Source: Flavobacterium cutihirudinis | GTDB lineage: Bacteria; Bacteroidota; Bacteroidia; Flavobacteriales; Flavobacteriaceae | Direction: 5' to 3' | DNA: 64,000 nucleotides | Assembly (NCBI RefSeq): GCF_003385895.1 | Contig: NZ_QRDQ01000009.1 | Coordinates: forward strand, 744,001-808,000 | Shown here: piece after piece, positions 17,160-25,884 of the stretch | Position numbering within the stretch: position 1 is the stretch's first letter | Layout of the letters: each line of letters begins with the position of its first letter | Made by a program: the position numbers and the translations under genes | Notes under the pieces: model-generated | Told to the model about the DNA's origin: nothing | What the model saw: only the letters and a program-made list of their open reading frames with translations | The model's database searches: none

Positions 17160-17669
17160 ATGAAATCATCCTCCTATATTTTTTTACTGTTTGTTCTTAT
17201 ATTTTCTTCTTTTATAGTTAAAGAAAAAGAAAAGACAACAAATGTTCATTTTGAAAAAACCAATAATCAAGCTGACCGGGATTCAATAGTTGCTTTCGCA
17301 AAAAAATATTTGGGCACACCTTATGTTTACGCAAGCAACGATCCCAAAAAAGGTTTTGATTGTTCAGGTTTTGTGAGTTATGTTTTTAAAAACTATGGTG
17401 TGACATTGCCAAGAAGTTCCGGAGAATATAAAAAAATCGGCATCAAACTAAATCCTGAACAGTTTAAAATTGGAGATATTCTTGTTTTCTACGGATATAA
17501 AAACAAGAATATAATTGGACATCTTGGAATTATTTGTGAAGCCAACGGAATGCAATCTAAATTCATTCATGCTTCGTCTGGTAAAGCACAATGCGTAACT
17601 ATCACTTCTCTTGACACTGAACATTATGCAAACCGTTTTTATAAGTGTATTGATGTTTTGAGTAAATAG
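17160..17669 (+). CDS. NlpC/P60 cysteine peptidase, exported
   Basis: A 169-residue protein with an N-terminal hydrophobic leader (residues 5-20) and one NlpC/P60 domain. It has Cys68 in GFDCSGFVSYVFKNYG, His121 in GHLGI and the third polar residue near His137. The family hydrolyses gamma-D-glutamyl-diaminopimelate or related bonds in peptidoglycan stem peptides. No SH3 or LysM targeting domain is present, so it is a minimal periplasmic type. It is convergent with the L,D-transpeptidase gene, separated by an inverted repeat. Confidence 0.9.
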   Translation: MKSSSYIFLLFVLIFSSFIVKEKEKTTNVHFEKTNNQADRDSIVAFAKKYLGTPYVYASNDPKKGFDCSGFVSYVFKNYGVTLPRSSGEYKKIGIKLNPEQFKIGDILVFYGYKNKNIIGHLGIICEANGMQSKFIHASSGKAQCVTITSLDTEHYANRFYKCIDVLSK

Positions 17670-17673
17670 TTTC

Positions 17674-17758
17674 TTGCCACAAATTACACGAATTTCCACT
17701 AATTAGTTTTATCTGATTGAGAAAAAAAAATAGTGGAAATTCGTGTAATTTATGGCAA
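17674..17758. repeat. Intergenic inverted repeat (family also at 33188-33267)
   Basis: Arms of 28 bp at 17674-17701 and 17731-17758 match as inverse complements except one base (core AATTACACGAATTTCCACTA). The same core, more degenerate, recurs at 33188-33214 and 33241-33267. It lies between two convergent genes and may serve as a bidirectional terminator, although the repeated sequence shows it is a dispersed family. Confidence 0.87.
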
Positions 17759-17765
17759 ATCTTTT

Positions 17766-19343
17766 TTATTCTTCAGTCAATAATTTAAGTAGACTTTCGT
17801 CTCTCTGATAAATATCTTTGTAGAAATTCATTTGGCCTTTTCGGTCTACCCAAGCTGTGAAATAACCGATATAAACCGGAACTTTCTTTTTTAGCGTATA
17901 CCAGCTTTCTTTTCCAGCATGCATCGCTTTATCGATTCTGGCAGGATTCCATTGTGGATCATCTTTCATTAAAATAATTGCCAATTCACGTGGTTTTGCT
18001 ACACGTACACAACCGTGGCTAAATGCTCTGCTTTCACGTTCAAACAAACTTTTTGACGGCGTATCGTGCAGGTAAATATTACTTGAATTTGGGAATAGAA
18101 ACTTCACCAAACCAAGCGAATTATTTTTCCCCGGAAGCTGTCTAACCGCTCCGTTATTCCATTCCAGATTTTTCTGAGCCAGATAATTTTTGTTTTTGGC
18201 CATTCCGGGTTTGATTTCCTTATTGATAATACTCGTAGGAACGTTCCAATAAGGGCTAAAAACAATATTATTCATCATTCCGCTGAAAATAACCGTTTTA
18301 GTCATTGCTCTTCCCACTACAACCGGCGAAATAAAAGCAATTTTCCCATCTTCAATCAAATACAATTTAAACTCCGGAATATTGACTTCGATGTATTTTT
18401 TTCCTTTTTCCAATTCAGGATCAATCCATCGACAGCGCTCCATATTTACGATAATTGTTTTTATTCGATCTGCAACCGGAACATTCATTTCGGCAATATG
18501 TTCTGGCAAGATTATATTTTTTGGCGTTAAGCCATGATGTAGTTCGTAATTTTTTACAGCATTGATCAAAACCGTATCACAAACAGCACTTTTGCTGTCT
18601 TCTTTTATATCATTTGTAACGAAAAGTCTTTCTCTAATTTGAGCAATAACTGCAGATGAATCTCCAAGTTTTAAGCTTTTATAATCTTCACCGGTTTCAA
18701 TAGTTTTCCAGCCACCTTTTTTTTCTATATCACGATATTGTTTTAAAACATCGCGCAGTTTGTAATATTGACTGAACATTTTGCTTTTATGATCATCATT
18801 TATTGTCGACTTCTTAAAAATAGAATCAGTCAAAGCACGATAATTCAGTTTCTTTCTCGGCAACAGCCATTCGAGCGAAATAATAGTTTTTTCGTCAAAA
18901 CCGGCATATACTTTTTCAGCATAATAGAAATACAGGTTTGAAATCATTAAATCTGTATTTTCTTTTGATAACTTATTCTCTGCGTTATTTTCAAAAACTG
19001 CATTCATTTCTTTGTAAGGAAAATTAGCTTTTAATCCTTCCTCATCAAGACCTTTGTATTTATTGAAAAGCGTATGAGCAAATTCATCAACACCTCTGTT
19101 ATCCTGCCATAGCTGTGTCGATTTATTCTTTTTGTATAAAGCCTGAACTTCATCCTGAAATTTGGCCAATTTTGGATATGTGGTATAGAAATCCTTTATT
19201 TTCAAACTATCGATCGTAAGTCTGAGTTCCGGTATTTCGGCTTTTACTTTAGTCTGATTTTCTTCTTTTTTTTCTCCTTTTGAATTACATGAAATAACTG
19301 CAAAAAGACTAACGGCGGCGATAAACTGATACCAGATTTTCAT
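17766..19343 (-). CDS. L,D-transpeptidase (YcbB/LdtD-like) lipoprotein
   Basis: A 525-residue protein with an N-terminal leader ending VISC (lipidation at Cys19 likely). After a linker comes a YcbB-like N-terminal domain, a peptidoglycan-binding-1-type segment around 215-285 (LKLGDSSAVIAQIRERL) and the YkuD catalytic domain. Cys445 is in the SHGCVRV motif, and a conserved His is in YLHDTPSK. Such enzymes form 3-3 cross-links or attach lipoproteins to peptidoglycan. Length and domain order fit the large Gram-negative YcbB type rather than short YkuD enzymes. Confidence 0.92.
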   Translation of the reverse strand: MKIWYQFIAAVSLFAVISCNSKGEKKEENQTKVKAEIPELRLTIDSLKIKDFYTTYPKLAKFQDEVQALYKKNKSTQLWQDNRGVDEFAHTLFNKYKGLDEEGLKANFPYKEMNAVFENNAENKLSKENTDLMISNLYFYYAEKVYAGFDEKTIISLEWLLPRKKLNYRALTDSIFKKSTINDDHKSKMFSQYYKLRDVLKQYRDIEKKGGWKTIETGEDYKSLKLGDSSAVIAQIRERLFVTNDIKEDSKSAVCDTVLINAVKNYELHHGLTPKNIILPEHIAEMNVPVADRIKTIIVNMERCRWIDPELEKGKKYIEVNIPEFKLYLIEDGKIAFISPVVVGRAMTKTVIFSGMMNNIVFSPYWNVPTSIINKEIKPGMAKNKNYLAQKNLEWNNGAVRQLPGKNNSLGLVKFLFPNSSNIYLHDTPSKSLFERESRAFSHGCVRVAKPRELAIILMKDDPQWNPARIDKAMHAGKESWYTLKKKVPVYIGYFTAWVDRKGQMNFYKDIYQRDESLLKLLTEE

Positions 19344-19428
19344 AATAAATTTTTTAATAAAAATAGGAAAGTTTTGCTTAAAACAAATTATTTAGAAAAC
19401 AAGTATTTGAAATTTAACGTAAAAAAAA

Positions 19429-19456
19429 ACTCCAAATACATTACATATTTGGAGTT
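19429..19456 (-). terminator. Rho-independent terminator of the DUF1573 gene
   Basis: Stem AACTCCAAATA / TATTTGGAGTT with a 6-base loop. Read on the minus strand it is followed by a run of nine T residues (A-run at 19420-19428). It lies 33 bp past the DUF1573 stop. Confidence 0.88.
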
Positions 19457-19488
19457 GCCACGATATAACCAACCTATTAAAACTCGTA

Positions 19489-19902
19489 TTAAATAACCGT
19501 TCCTTTTAAAGTAAGCACTTTTGGAGTAGTTTCGGCACTTGTTGTAACTGTTACAGTTTTTGTAAAAGCACCTTTATTTGCTGCATTATAAGTTGCAGTA
19601 ACTTTTGCAGATTTACCTGGCTGAATTGGCTCTTTTGTATAATCTGTTGCAGTACATCCACAAGAACCCTGAACATTTGTAATTACTACAGCCGTTTTTC
19701 CTGTATTTTTAAATTCATAAACGATTGCTTTTGGAGTTCCTTGCGGAATTTGACCAACATCAATAGTTTCAGCTTTCCAGACAATAGTCGAACCTGTTGC
19801 TGCAACTTTTGTTTCAGAAGTTAAAGATGCTACAGGCGCAATTGCTGAAAAAGACATTAAGCCTAATGCTAAAGCCAACATTGAAATTTTAATCATTTTC
19901 AT
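19489..19902 (-). CDS. DUF1573 secreted protein
   Basis: A 137-residue protein with signal peptide (about residues 1-22) and one DUF1573 Ig-like domain. It shows the conserved pattern VYEFKNTGKTAVVITNVQGSCGCT, in which the GSCGCT cysteines are a family hallmark, then KVTATYNAANKGAFTKTVTV. The family is common in Bacteroidota and its molecular role is not established. A TACTTTTG box on the minus strand upstream and a strong terminator downstream suggest a single-gene transcript. An abundant small envelope protein is plausible. Confidence 0.9.
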   Translation of the reverse strand: MKMIKISMLALALGLMSFSAIAPVASLTSETKVAATGSTIVWKAETIDVGQIPQGTPKAIVYEFKNTGKTAVVITNVQGSCGCTATDYTKEPIQPGKSAKVTATYNAANKGAFTKTVTVTTSAETTPKVLTLKGTVI

Positions 19903-19945
19903 AGATAAATATTTTAGTGGTTTATAGTTCTTAAATTTATTATTT

Positions 19946-19953
19946 CAAAAGTA
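19946..19953 (-). promoter_or_regulatory. Bacteroidota -7 box for the DUF1573 gene
   Basis: TACTTTTG on the minus strand matches the TAnnTTTG consensus. Its distance would give a leader of about 40 nt before the ATG at 19902. No clear -33 TTG was seen at the right spacing. Confidence 0.55.
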
Positions 19954-20069
19954 CTTCAGATTAGCAGTAGTGGCTGTTAACTGGTTTCAAATCTTTGTTA
20001 ATGACTTGTTAATCGCTGTTTTTAAGCTTAAATTTCATTAATATTACATTTTTAAAAAGACATTTTTTC

Positions 20070-21332
20070 TTGAAAATCAATAAACTCAATAGTATTATCC
20101 TTCTTGGATTAATTGCCATTATAAGTATTTTGGTAGCACAGCTGCTTTGGACAAAGGAAGCTTTTACACTGGAACAAAAAAAACTGAGTCAGAAAGCGCA
20201 CATCGCTTTGCTTGAAGTCGCCAGAAAACTATACGAAGGGAAAGATCGCGAACCATCGTGTCAAAATCCTGTTCGAAAAGTTTCGAACGATTATTATATT
20301 GTAAACATTGACAATGAATTTGAACCCGATATATTGGAGTTTTACCTGAAATCGGAATTCAAAAAAATGAATATTACCACCGATTTTGAATACGCGATGT
20401 ACAATTGCCAAAGCGACGAAATGGTGTATGGAAATTATATTTCATTGTCGCAAAAAACAGAAGCAAAAACTACCGTTTCGTTTCCTAAACATAAAAATCT
20501 TGTTTATTATTTTGCGGTTCGTTTTCCTAATGAAACCACCTATTTATTCAGTTCAATGCGTTTTTGGTTTGTGCTTTCAACTGCTTTAATTTTAATTTTG
20601 CTGATTTATGTTTATTCGATTTTTAAACTTTTACAGCAAAAAAAATACTCTGAATTGCAACGCGATTTCATCAATAATATGACGCATGAATTCAAAACGC
20701 CTTTGTCTTCCATTTTAATTGCATCAAAATATTTGATCGAACAAAATCCGATTAAGGAAGATAAAAAACTGCATACTTACACGGATATTATTATCAATCA
20801 AAGTAATAAACTCAATAATCATATCGAAAAGATTTTGAATATTGCCAAGTCAGATTATGCACCTTTGGAATTAAAAAAAGAAACCGTTTTAATTGTACCG
20901 ATTATTGAAGAAACGATTCAAAACATTCAATTAAAATATCCTGATGCAAACGTAAAAATTGAAACACTTTCTACTGAATACGAAATAGAAACTGATGTTT
21001 TTCATTTTCATAATTTGGTCTACAATTTACTTGATAACGCTGTAAAATACTGCACTGAAAAGCCGGAAATTGTAGTTAAAATCACTTTGGAAAACCAAAA
21101 TTTAAAATTAGCTATTGTAGATAACGGAATCGGAATTCCTGCTAAAAACATTTCCTTTATCTTTGATAAATTTTATCGTGTAAAAAACGAAAAAAGCAAC
21201 GAAGTAAACGGATTTGGCCTTGGTTTATACTATGTAAAAGAAATCTGCAGCCTTCAAAACTGGAAAATAAAAGCCGAAAACAATTCAGAAAAAGGCATAA
21301 CTATAACACTGTCTATTCCTTATAAAAAATGA
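20070..21332 (+). CDS. Sensor histidine kinase, membrane-bound
   Basis: A 420-residue kinase. TM1 is about residues 8-27, followed by a periplasmic sensor region of about 135 residues with no recognised domain. TM2 is about 164-186. The HisKA domain has His206 in NNMTHEFKTPLSSI. The HATPase_c domain has the N box LVYNLLDNAVKYC, G1 IVDNGIGI and G2 GFGLGLYYVKEI. The start is TTG: no ATG lies close enough, and the TTG gives a normal Lys-rich cytoplasmic N-end before TM1. Its stop overlaps the regulator start by 4 bp (ATGA), so the two form one unit. The signal is unknown. Confidence 0.92.
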   Translation: MKINKLNSIILLGLIAIISILVAQLLWTKEAFTLEQKKLSQKAHIALLEVARKLYEGKDREPSCQNPVRKVSNDYYIVNIDNEFEPDILEFYLKSEFKKMNITTDFEYAMYNCQSDEMVYGNYISLSQKTEAKTTVSFPKHKNLVYYFAVRFPNETTYLFSSMRFWFVLSTALILILLIYVYSIFKLLQQKKYSELQRDFINNMTHEFKTPLSSILIASKYLIEQNPIKEDKKLHTYTDIIINQSNKLNNHIEKILNIAKSDYAPLELKKETVLIVPIIEETIQNIQLKYPDANVKIETLSTEYEIETDVFHFHNLVYNLLDNAVKYCTEKPEIVVKITLENQNLKLAIVDNGIGIPAKNISFIFDKFYRVKNEKSNEVNGFGLGLYYVKEICSLQNWKIKAENNSEKGITITLSIPYKK

Positions 21333-22015
21333 AACAGTTCAAGATACTCTATACAGAAGATGATGAAACTTTAGCTTTTTTAACCAAAGATAATTTGGAG
21401 CAAAACAATTATAATGTTGTGCATTGCAGTGACGGACAATTGGGTTTGCAAATCTTTAAAAGAGAAAAATTCGATATTTGCATTTTTGACATTATGATGC
21501 CAAAAATGGATGGTTTTGATTTAGCAGCTGCCATCCGTCAATTAAATACCGATATTCCGATTATTTTTCTTTCGGCAAAAACGCTAAAGGAAGATCGTAT
21601 AAAAGGATTGCGCCTGGGTGCCGATGATTATTTGGTAAAACCCTTTAGCATTGAAGAATTGCTTTTAAAAATTGAGATTTTTTTAAAACGTTCTCAAAAA
21701 AATACTCCTTTGGAAAAACTGGTTTACGAAATTGGAAAATACCAGTTTGATACCAGCAATTTTGTTCTTTTTAATGAAAACGAAAAAATCAGCCTGACGC
21801 AGCGTGAAGCCGAATTGCTAAAACTTTTTCTGGACAATAAAAATCTGGTTTTAAAAAGAGAACAAATTTTAACCGCACTTTGGGGAACTGATGATTATTT
21901 TATGGGAAGAAGCCTTGATGTTTTTATTTCCCGTCTTCGGAAAATTCTAACAAGCGAAAAAGGAATTTCGATTGAAAATTTACACGGAATTGGTTTTAGA
22001 TTTTCTGTAGAATAG
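21329..22015 (+). CDS. OmpR/PhoB-family response regulator
   Basis: A 228-residue regulator. The receiver domain (1-120) has acidic residues E10, D11 and D12, phospho-acceptor Asp54 in CIFDIMMPKMDG, and Lys104 in YLVKPFS. The winged-helix DNA-binding domain (about 130-228) has LTQREAELLKLFLDNKNLVLKR and SLDVFISRLRKIL. The gene begins inside the kinase stop codon, so the cognate partner is clear. Targets are not evident. The nearest downstream genes lie 125 bp away and are not obviously part of the same transcript. Confidence 0.94.
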   Translation: MKQFKILYTEDDETLAFLTKDNLEQNNYNVVHCSDGQLGLQIFKREKFDICIFDIMMPKMDGFDLAAAIRQLNTDIPIIFLSAKTLKEDRIKGLRLGADDYLVKPFSIEELLLKIEIFLKRSQKNTPLEKLVYEIGKYQFDTSNFVLFNENEKISLTQREAELLKLFLDNKNLVLKREQILTALWGTDDYFMGRSLDVFISRLRKILTSEKGISIENLHGIGFRFSVE

Positions 22016-22140
22016 TTTTTTATCTAATTTAAAGGAATTCTACTTTAATCGGATGAAAAACTATTCTGATAAAAATATAGAAAAATCTGTAAAAGGATTT
22101 TGAAAAATCTTTGTATTTTTAAGTTCTAATTTTCCCCGAT

Positions 22141-22905
22141 ATGAAATTACATCATTTACGTAACGCTACTTTAGTTATTGAAACGGAGCAACATGTGATT
22201 TTAGTTGACCCGATGTTAGGAAAAAGAAAAACGATTCCGCCTTTTACCATCTTTCGGTACAATCCGAAAAGAAATCCGCTGGTTTCTTTACCAAAAAACA
22301 GCAGGGAAATTTTAAGCAAAGTAACAATTTGTCTCATTACACACCTGCATCCTGATCATATTGACAAAGCTGGCGAAGTTTATTTAAGACGAAAAGGGAT
22401 TCCGGTGGTATGCAGTTCAAAAGATGAAAAAGAACTAACTAAAAGGGGTTTAAATATCTCTCAAACTTTAAATTACTGGGAACCGCAACCATTCTTAGAT
22501 GGAAGAATTATTGGGATTCCTGCACTTCATGGTTACGGTTTTATTGCAAAATTAATGGGAAATGTAATGGGTTTTTATATCGAACTTGCCAATGAAAAAT
22601 CGGTTTATATAAGTTCTGATACTATTTTTACAGATGATGTACAAAAAGCCCTAATCGAACTTAAACCTGACATAGCAACTGTCGCCTGCGGAACCGCCAG
22701 ATTAGATATTGGTCAGCCTTTATTGATGCGAATGAATGATATTTTGAAATTTACCGCATTGGCACCCGGCAATGTTTTTGCTAATCATCTTGAAGCTTTA
22801 AATCACTGCCCAACGAAAAGAGAAGATTTAAAAACGGCTTTGGCAGAAAATAATCTGCTATCAAAAACGGCCATTCCTGCTGATGGGACTTTTGTGGAGT
22901 ATTAG
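22141..22905 (+). CDS. Metallo-beta-lactamase-fold hydrolase
   Basis: A 254-residue cytoplasmic protein with the metal-binding motif THLHPDHID (His68, His70, Asp72, His73), further ligand candidates in ISSDT and ANHLEALNHC, and the MBL-fold beginning MKLHHLRNATLVI. It resembles the UlaG-like/NAPE-PLD-like 'MBL fold metallo-hydrolase' group (Pfam Lactamase_B_2 type). Substrate cannot be told from sequence. It stands alone, 125 bp after the two-component pair. Confidence 0.88.
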   Translation: MKLHHLRNATLVIETEQHVILVDPMLGKRKTIPPFTIFRYNPKRNPLVSLPKNSREILSKVTICLITHLHPDHIDKAGEVYLRRKGIPVVCSSKDEKELTKRGLNISQTLNYWEPQPFLDGRIIGIPALHGYGFIAKLMGNVMGFYIELANEKSVYISSDTIFTDDVQKALIELKPDIATVACGTARLDIGQPLLMRMNDILKFTALAPGNVFANHLEALNHCPTKREDLKTALAENNLLSKTAIPADGTFVEY

Positions 22906-22998
22906 TTTGATAACGACTTCTTATTATCAAATAATTTTAAATTGCAATTAGTATCTCAATTATAATATTAAATTTGGTTCCCAAATCAAACCAAAATA

Positions 22999-23523
22999 AT
23001 GAGCGATTTTTTAAGAAAAATACAGTTAATCAAAGACATTACAATACAATTGCCGATTTCAAAAAAAGATTTTACTGAAAAATTCAGAAATAATGTTGAT
23101 GAATCTGATTTTAGCTTTGTTCCTTTTGAAGTTTTTCAATCAAGTAGAAATGAATACAAAGGAAATATTGACGGCAGTGCATTTGAATTAAAAAAAAGAA
23201 GACGATTATTTGATACTAATTATTCATTTGCTAAAGTAACTGGAAGTTTAATTGAACGAAATGACAAGTTGATTATAGATGCTGAAATTTTAGGTTTCAG
23301 AAAAATAATGATTCTTTTTTTTGGATTTACAATTTTCTTCTATCTCATCGCCTTTACGGGAATGATGTTTGGCAATAATAATATTCCTTTTTTTGCCTTG
23401 ACATTTCTACTTATACATATGTCACTTGTATTAGGTATTCCTTATTTTGTAATTAGAAGAAGTGTAAACAGAATGGCCTATGATTTAGAAAGAGATTTTC
23501 ATTATTGGGCAACAAAAAATTAA
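22999..23523 (+). CDS. Hypothetical membrane protein with two C-terminal transmembrane segments
   Basis: 174 residues, not recognised. A soluble N-terminal half (1-100) has charged blocks such as ELKKRRRLFDTNYSFAKV, followed by two hydrophobic helices at about 103-123 and 130-152 and a short basic, then acidic tail. The layout suggests a cytoplasmic domain anchored in the inner membrane. It lies between the MBL hydrolase (93 bp upstream) and the convergent radical SAM gene (9 bp). Codon use is like its neighbours. Confidence 0.7.
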   Translation: MSDFLRKIQLIKDITIQLPISKKDFTEKFRNNVDESDFSFVPFEVFQSSRNEYKGNIDGSAFELKKRRRLFDTNYSFAKVTGSLIERNDKLIIDAEILGFRKIMILFFGFTIFFYLIAFTGMMFGNNNIPFFALTFLLIHMSLVLGIPYFVIRRSVNRMAYDLERDFHYWATKN

Positions 23524-23532
23524 TACAATTTT

Positions 23533-25770
23533 TTACAGCACCAACAACCCAAACTCTCGCAACGTATTCACAGGCTTAGAATACCAAAACAGCTCAAAAT
23601 CCTCTAACGAAGTTTCGAAATCGTTTTTAACTTCCTGGAAAGTATAATTTTTAGTGCCTGAAACCGAAATTTTATTCAGAATTGAAAGCAACCACTCACC
23701 TTCCTCTTTACTGGTCTGAATGGTGAAACTTTCTTTTTTATCATGAAAAGTCAAAGACATCATTTCCCAGCTTCTTCCTTTTTTTGATTTCGTAAAAATT
23801 TCAGCCGAAGGTTTTCCGCCAAGCCAAACCACTTTTGCGTTTGGTTTTGTATTGAAATCATTTTGCTCCTGAAGTGCGTCAAAAATAAAATCAGGATGAA
23901 TTTTTGTTTTCGGAATTTTAAAATCGAACCAATCTTGCAATTCGTAATCAAAACAGATTCCGTGCATAAAATTGAAAAGCGATTTTTTTAATCCGAAGCT
24001 AAATTTATCGTGGTTGATTCCTGTTGAATCTGTGTAGTCAATATCATTATTAGCAAAAGTTCCTATAACTTCTGTTTTTTTAGTCACGCCAAATTTTTCC
24101 GGATACAATCCAACCGGACTATGCGCCGTCAATGCAAATTGATGCCAAAATCCAGATTGCAAAACTCCTGCCTCAAACAACTGACGAACCATTTCGAGAC
24201 TGTCTATCGTTTCCTGAATCGTTTGTGTTGGATATCCGTACATTAAATACGCATGAACCATAATTCCGGCTTCGGTAAAATTTCGAGTTACTTTTGCTAC
24301 TTGTTCAACCGTTACACCTTTGTCAATTAATTTCAAAAGTCGGTCTGAAGCCACTTCCAAACCTCCCGAAACAGCTATACATCCTGAAGCTTTCAATAAA
24401 AGACATAAATCTTTAGAAAAGCTTTTTTCAAAACGAATATTTGTCCACCAGGTTACAGCCAGTTTTCGTTTTAAGATTTCGAGTGCTACAGCGCGCATTA
24501 ATGCAGGCGGTGCAGCTTCATCAACAAAATGGAATCCGTTTTGACCGGTTTTCTCAATCAATTCTTCCATTCGATCGCAAAGCAAACTTGCTGCAACAGG
24601 TTCGTATACTTTTATATAATCTAAAGAAATATCACAAAAAGTACATTTTCCCCAATAACAGCCGTGCGCCATTGTGAGTTTGTTCCAGCGTCCATCGCTC
24701 CACATTCTGTGCATTGGATTTACAATTTCGATTACCGAAATGTATTTATCCAAAGGCAAATCAGAATAATCCGGAGTTCCTACCTGAGCTTGTTTGTAAT
24801 CGTGTTTTAAGGAATTATTTTTGTAAACAACCTCTCCATTTTCTAATAAAAATGTTCTTTTATAACGCTTCTCGTCCCTCGACTCCGCTCGGGATGAACA
24901 ATTTTCAACAAGTTCTTCAATCGGAACTTCACCATCATCCAAAGTAATGAAATCGAAAAATTCAAAAACACGTTTATCCGAAAGTGAACGCAATTCGGTA
25001 TTCGGAAAACCGCCGCCCATTGAAATCTTAATTTCAGGATGATTTTGTTTTACCCATTGTGCGCATCGAAACGCGCTATATAAATTCCCTGGAAAGGGAA
25101 CAGAAATTAAAAATAAAGTAGGTTTTAGAGCTTCAATTTTAGCCTTTAAAAGCGAAATTAAAATTGAATCGATATAAGTTGGTTCTTGCTTTAAAGCGTC
25201 ATACAATTCATCAAAAGAATTGGCACTTCGACCTAATCGTTCGGCATATCGGCTGAAGCCAAAGTTTTCATCAATACATTCCACAATAAAATCCGAAATA
25301 TCTTCAAGATATAAAGTGGCCAAATGTTTTGCCTTATCCTGCGTTCCCATCGTTCCAAAAGCCCAATCAAGTTCTTCTAATTGTGCAAAACGTGACGCTT
25401 CCGGCAAAAAATCTTCCTGACAAATCTGCAAAGCCAAAGTTGGATTTTTTCCCTGTAAAAACTGAATTACAGAATCAATAGTTTTAATGTATTCATCCTG
25501 AAGAGCAAAAATTCTTTTTGAATTATCTGAGATTTCGTTTTCAACAATTTGAAACTTGAAACCTGAAACGTGAAACAAATCTGAAAGTCCCTTTTTCGAA
25601 AACAATTCCAGAATCACATCAATACCTAAATCAGCCTGAACGGATTCGATACTTTTGGTGTTCAGAAAACCTTTTATATACGCCGTCGCCGGATACGGAG
25701 TATTCAGTTGTGTAAAAGGCGGCGTAATGACAAAAAGTTTCGTTTTCAAAAGGGAATTATTTTTTTGCAA
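23533..25770 (-). CDS. B12-binding-domain radical SAM protein with a CX4CX2C motif
   Basis: A 745-residue protein. A cobalamin-binding-like Rossmann domain occupies about 1-310 (LISVPFPGNLYSAFRCAQWV, ISMGGGFPNTEL). The radical SAM barrel follows, with cluster motif Cys371-YWGK-Cys376-TF-Cys379. Downstream are GLEVASDRLLKLIDKGVT and HAYLMYGYPTQT, typical SAM-binding and barrel motifs. The family makes methyl transfers or rearrangements on unknown substrates. Two oddities are detailed separately: the cysteine spacing is C-x4-C-x2-C instead of C-x3-C-x2-C, and residues 291-300 (CSSRAESRDE) are encoded by a dispersed DNA repeat. It stands as a single gene, so context gives no substrate. Confidence 0.88.
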   Translation of the reverse strand: MQKNNSLLKTKLFVITPPFTQLNTPYPATAYIKGFLNTKSIESVQADLGIDVILELFSKKGLSDLFHVSGFKFQIVENEISDNSKRIFALQDEYIKTIDSVIQFLQGKNPTLALQICQEDFLPEASRFAQLEELDWAFGTMGTQDKAKHLATLYLEDISDFIVECIDENFGFSRYAERLGRSANSFDELYDALKQEPTYIDSILISLLKAKIEALKPTLFLISVPFPGNLYSAFRCAQWVKQNHPEIKISMGGGFPNTELRSLSDKRVFEFFDFITLDDGEVPIEELVENCSSRAESRDEKRYKRTFLLENGEVVYKNNSLKHDYKQAQVGTPDYSDLPLDKYISVIEIVNPMHRMWSDGRWNKLTMAHGCYWGKCTFCDISLDYIKVYEPVAASLLCDRMEELIEKTGQNGFHFVDEAAPPALMRAVALEILKRKLAVTWWTNIRFEKSFSKDLCLLLKASGCIAVSGGLEVASDRLLKLIDKGVTVEQVAKVTRNFTEAGIMVHAYLMYGYPTQTIQETIDSLEMVRQLFEAGVLQSGFWHQFALTAHSPVGLYPEKFGVTKKTEVIGTFANNDIDYTDSTGINHDKFSFGLKKSLFNFMHGICFDYELQDWFDFKIPKTKIHPDFIFDALQEQNDFNTKPNAKVVWLGGKPSAEIFTKSKKGRSWEMMSLTFHDKKESFTIQTSKEEGEWLLSILNKISVSGTKNYTFQEVKNDFETSLEDFELFWYSKPVNTLREFGLLVL
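24875..24897 (-). repeat. Dispersed repeat embedded in the radical SAM coding frame
   Basis: On the minus strand the stretch starts TCATCCCGAGCGGAGTCGAG and ends GGA. It is a GC-rich 23-mer matching a repeat I recognise as common in intergenic regions of Bacteroidota. Here it is read in frame as SSRAESRD inside the variable linker of the radical SAM protein, just before the cluster domain, without breaking the frame. Confidence 0.7.
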
Positions 25771-25856
25771 AAATACGGGTTATTGAGGACTTTTTGGGAA
25801 AAGATTTTATTTGTCGTTGTTTAGAATTTTCAATTTTGTTTTGTAGGATATTTAAT

Positions 25857-25864
25857 TACATTTG
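25857..25864 (+). promoter_or_regulatory. Promoter of the T9SS cargo gene
   Basis: TACATTTG matches the -7 consensus TAnnTTTG, with TTTG at 25835-25838 placed 18 bp upstream as a -33 element. This is the best two-part Bacteroidota promoter in the window. Predicted leader is about 17 nt before the ATG at 25885. Confidence 0.7.
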
Positions 25865-25884
25865 TTGTAATCCAAATTAATATA

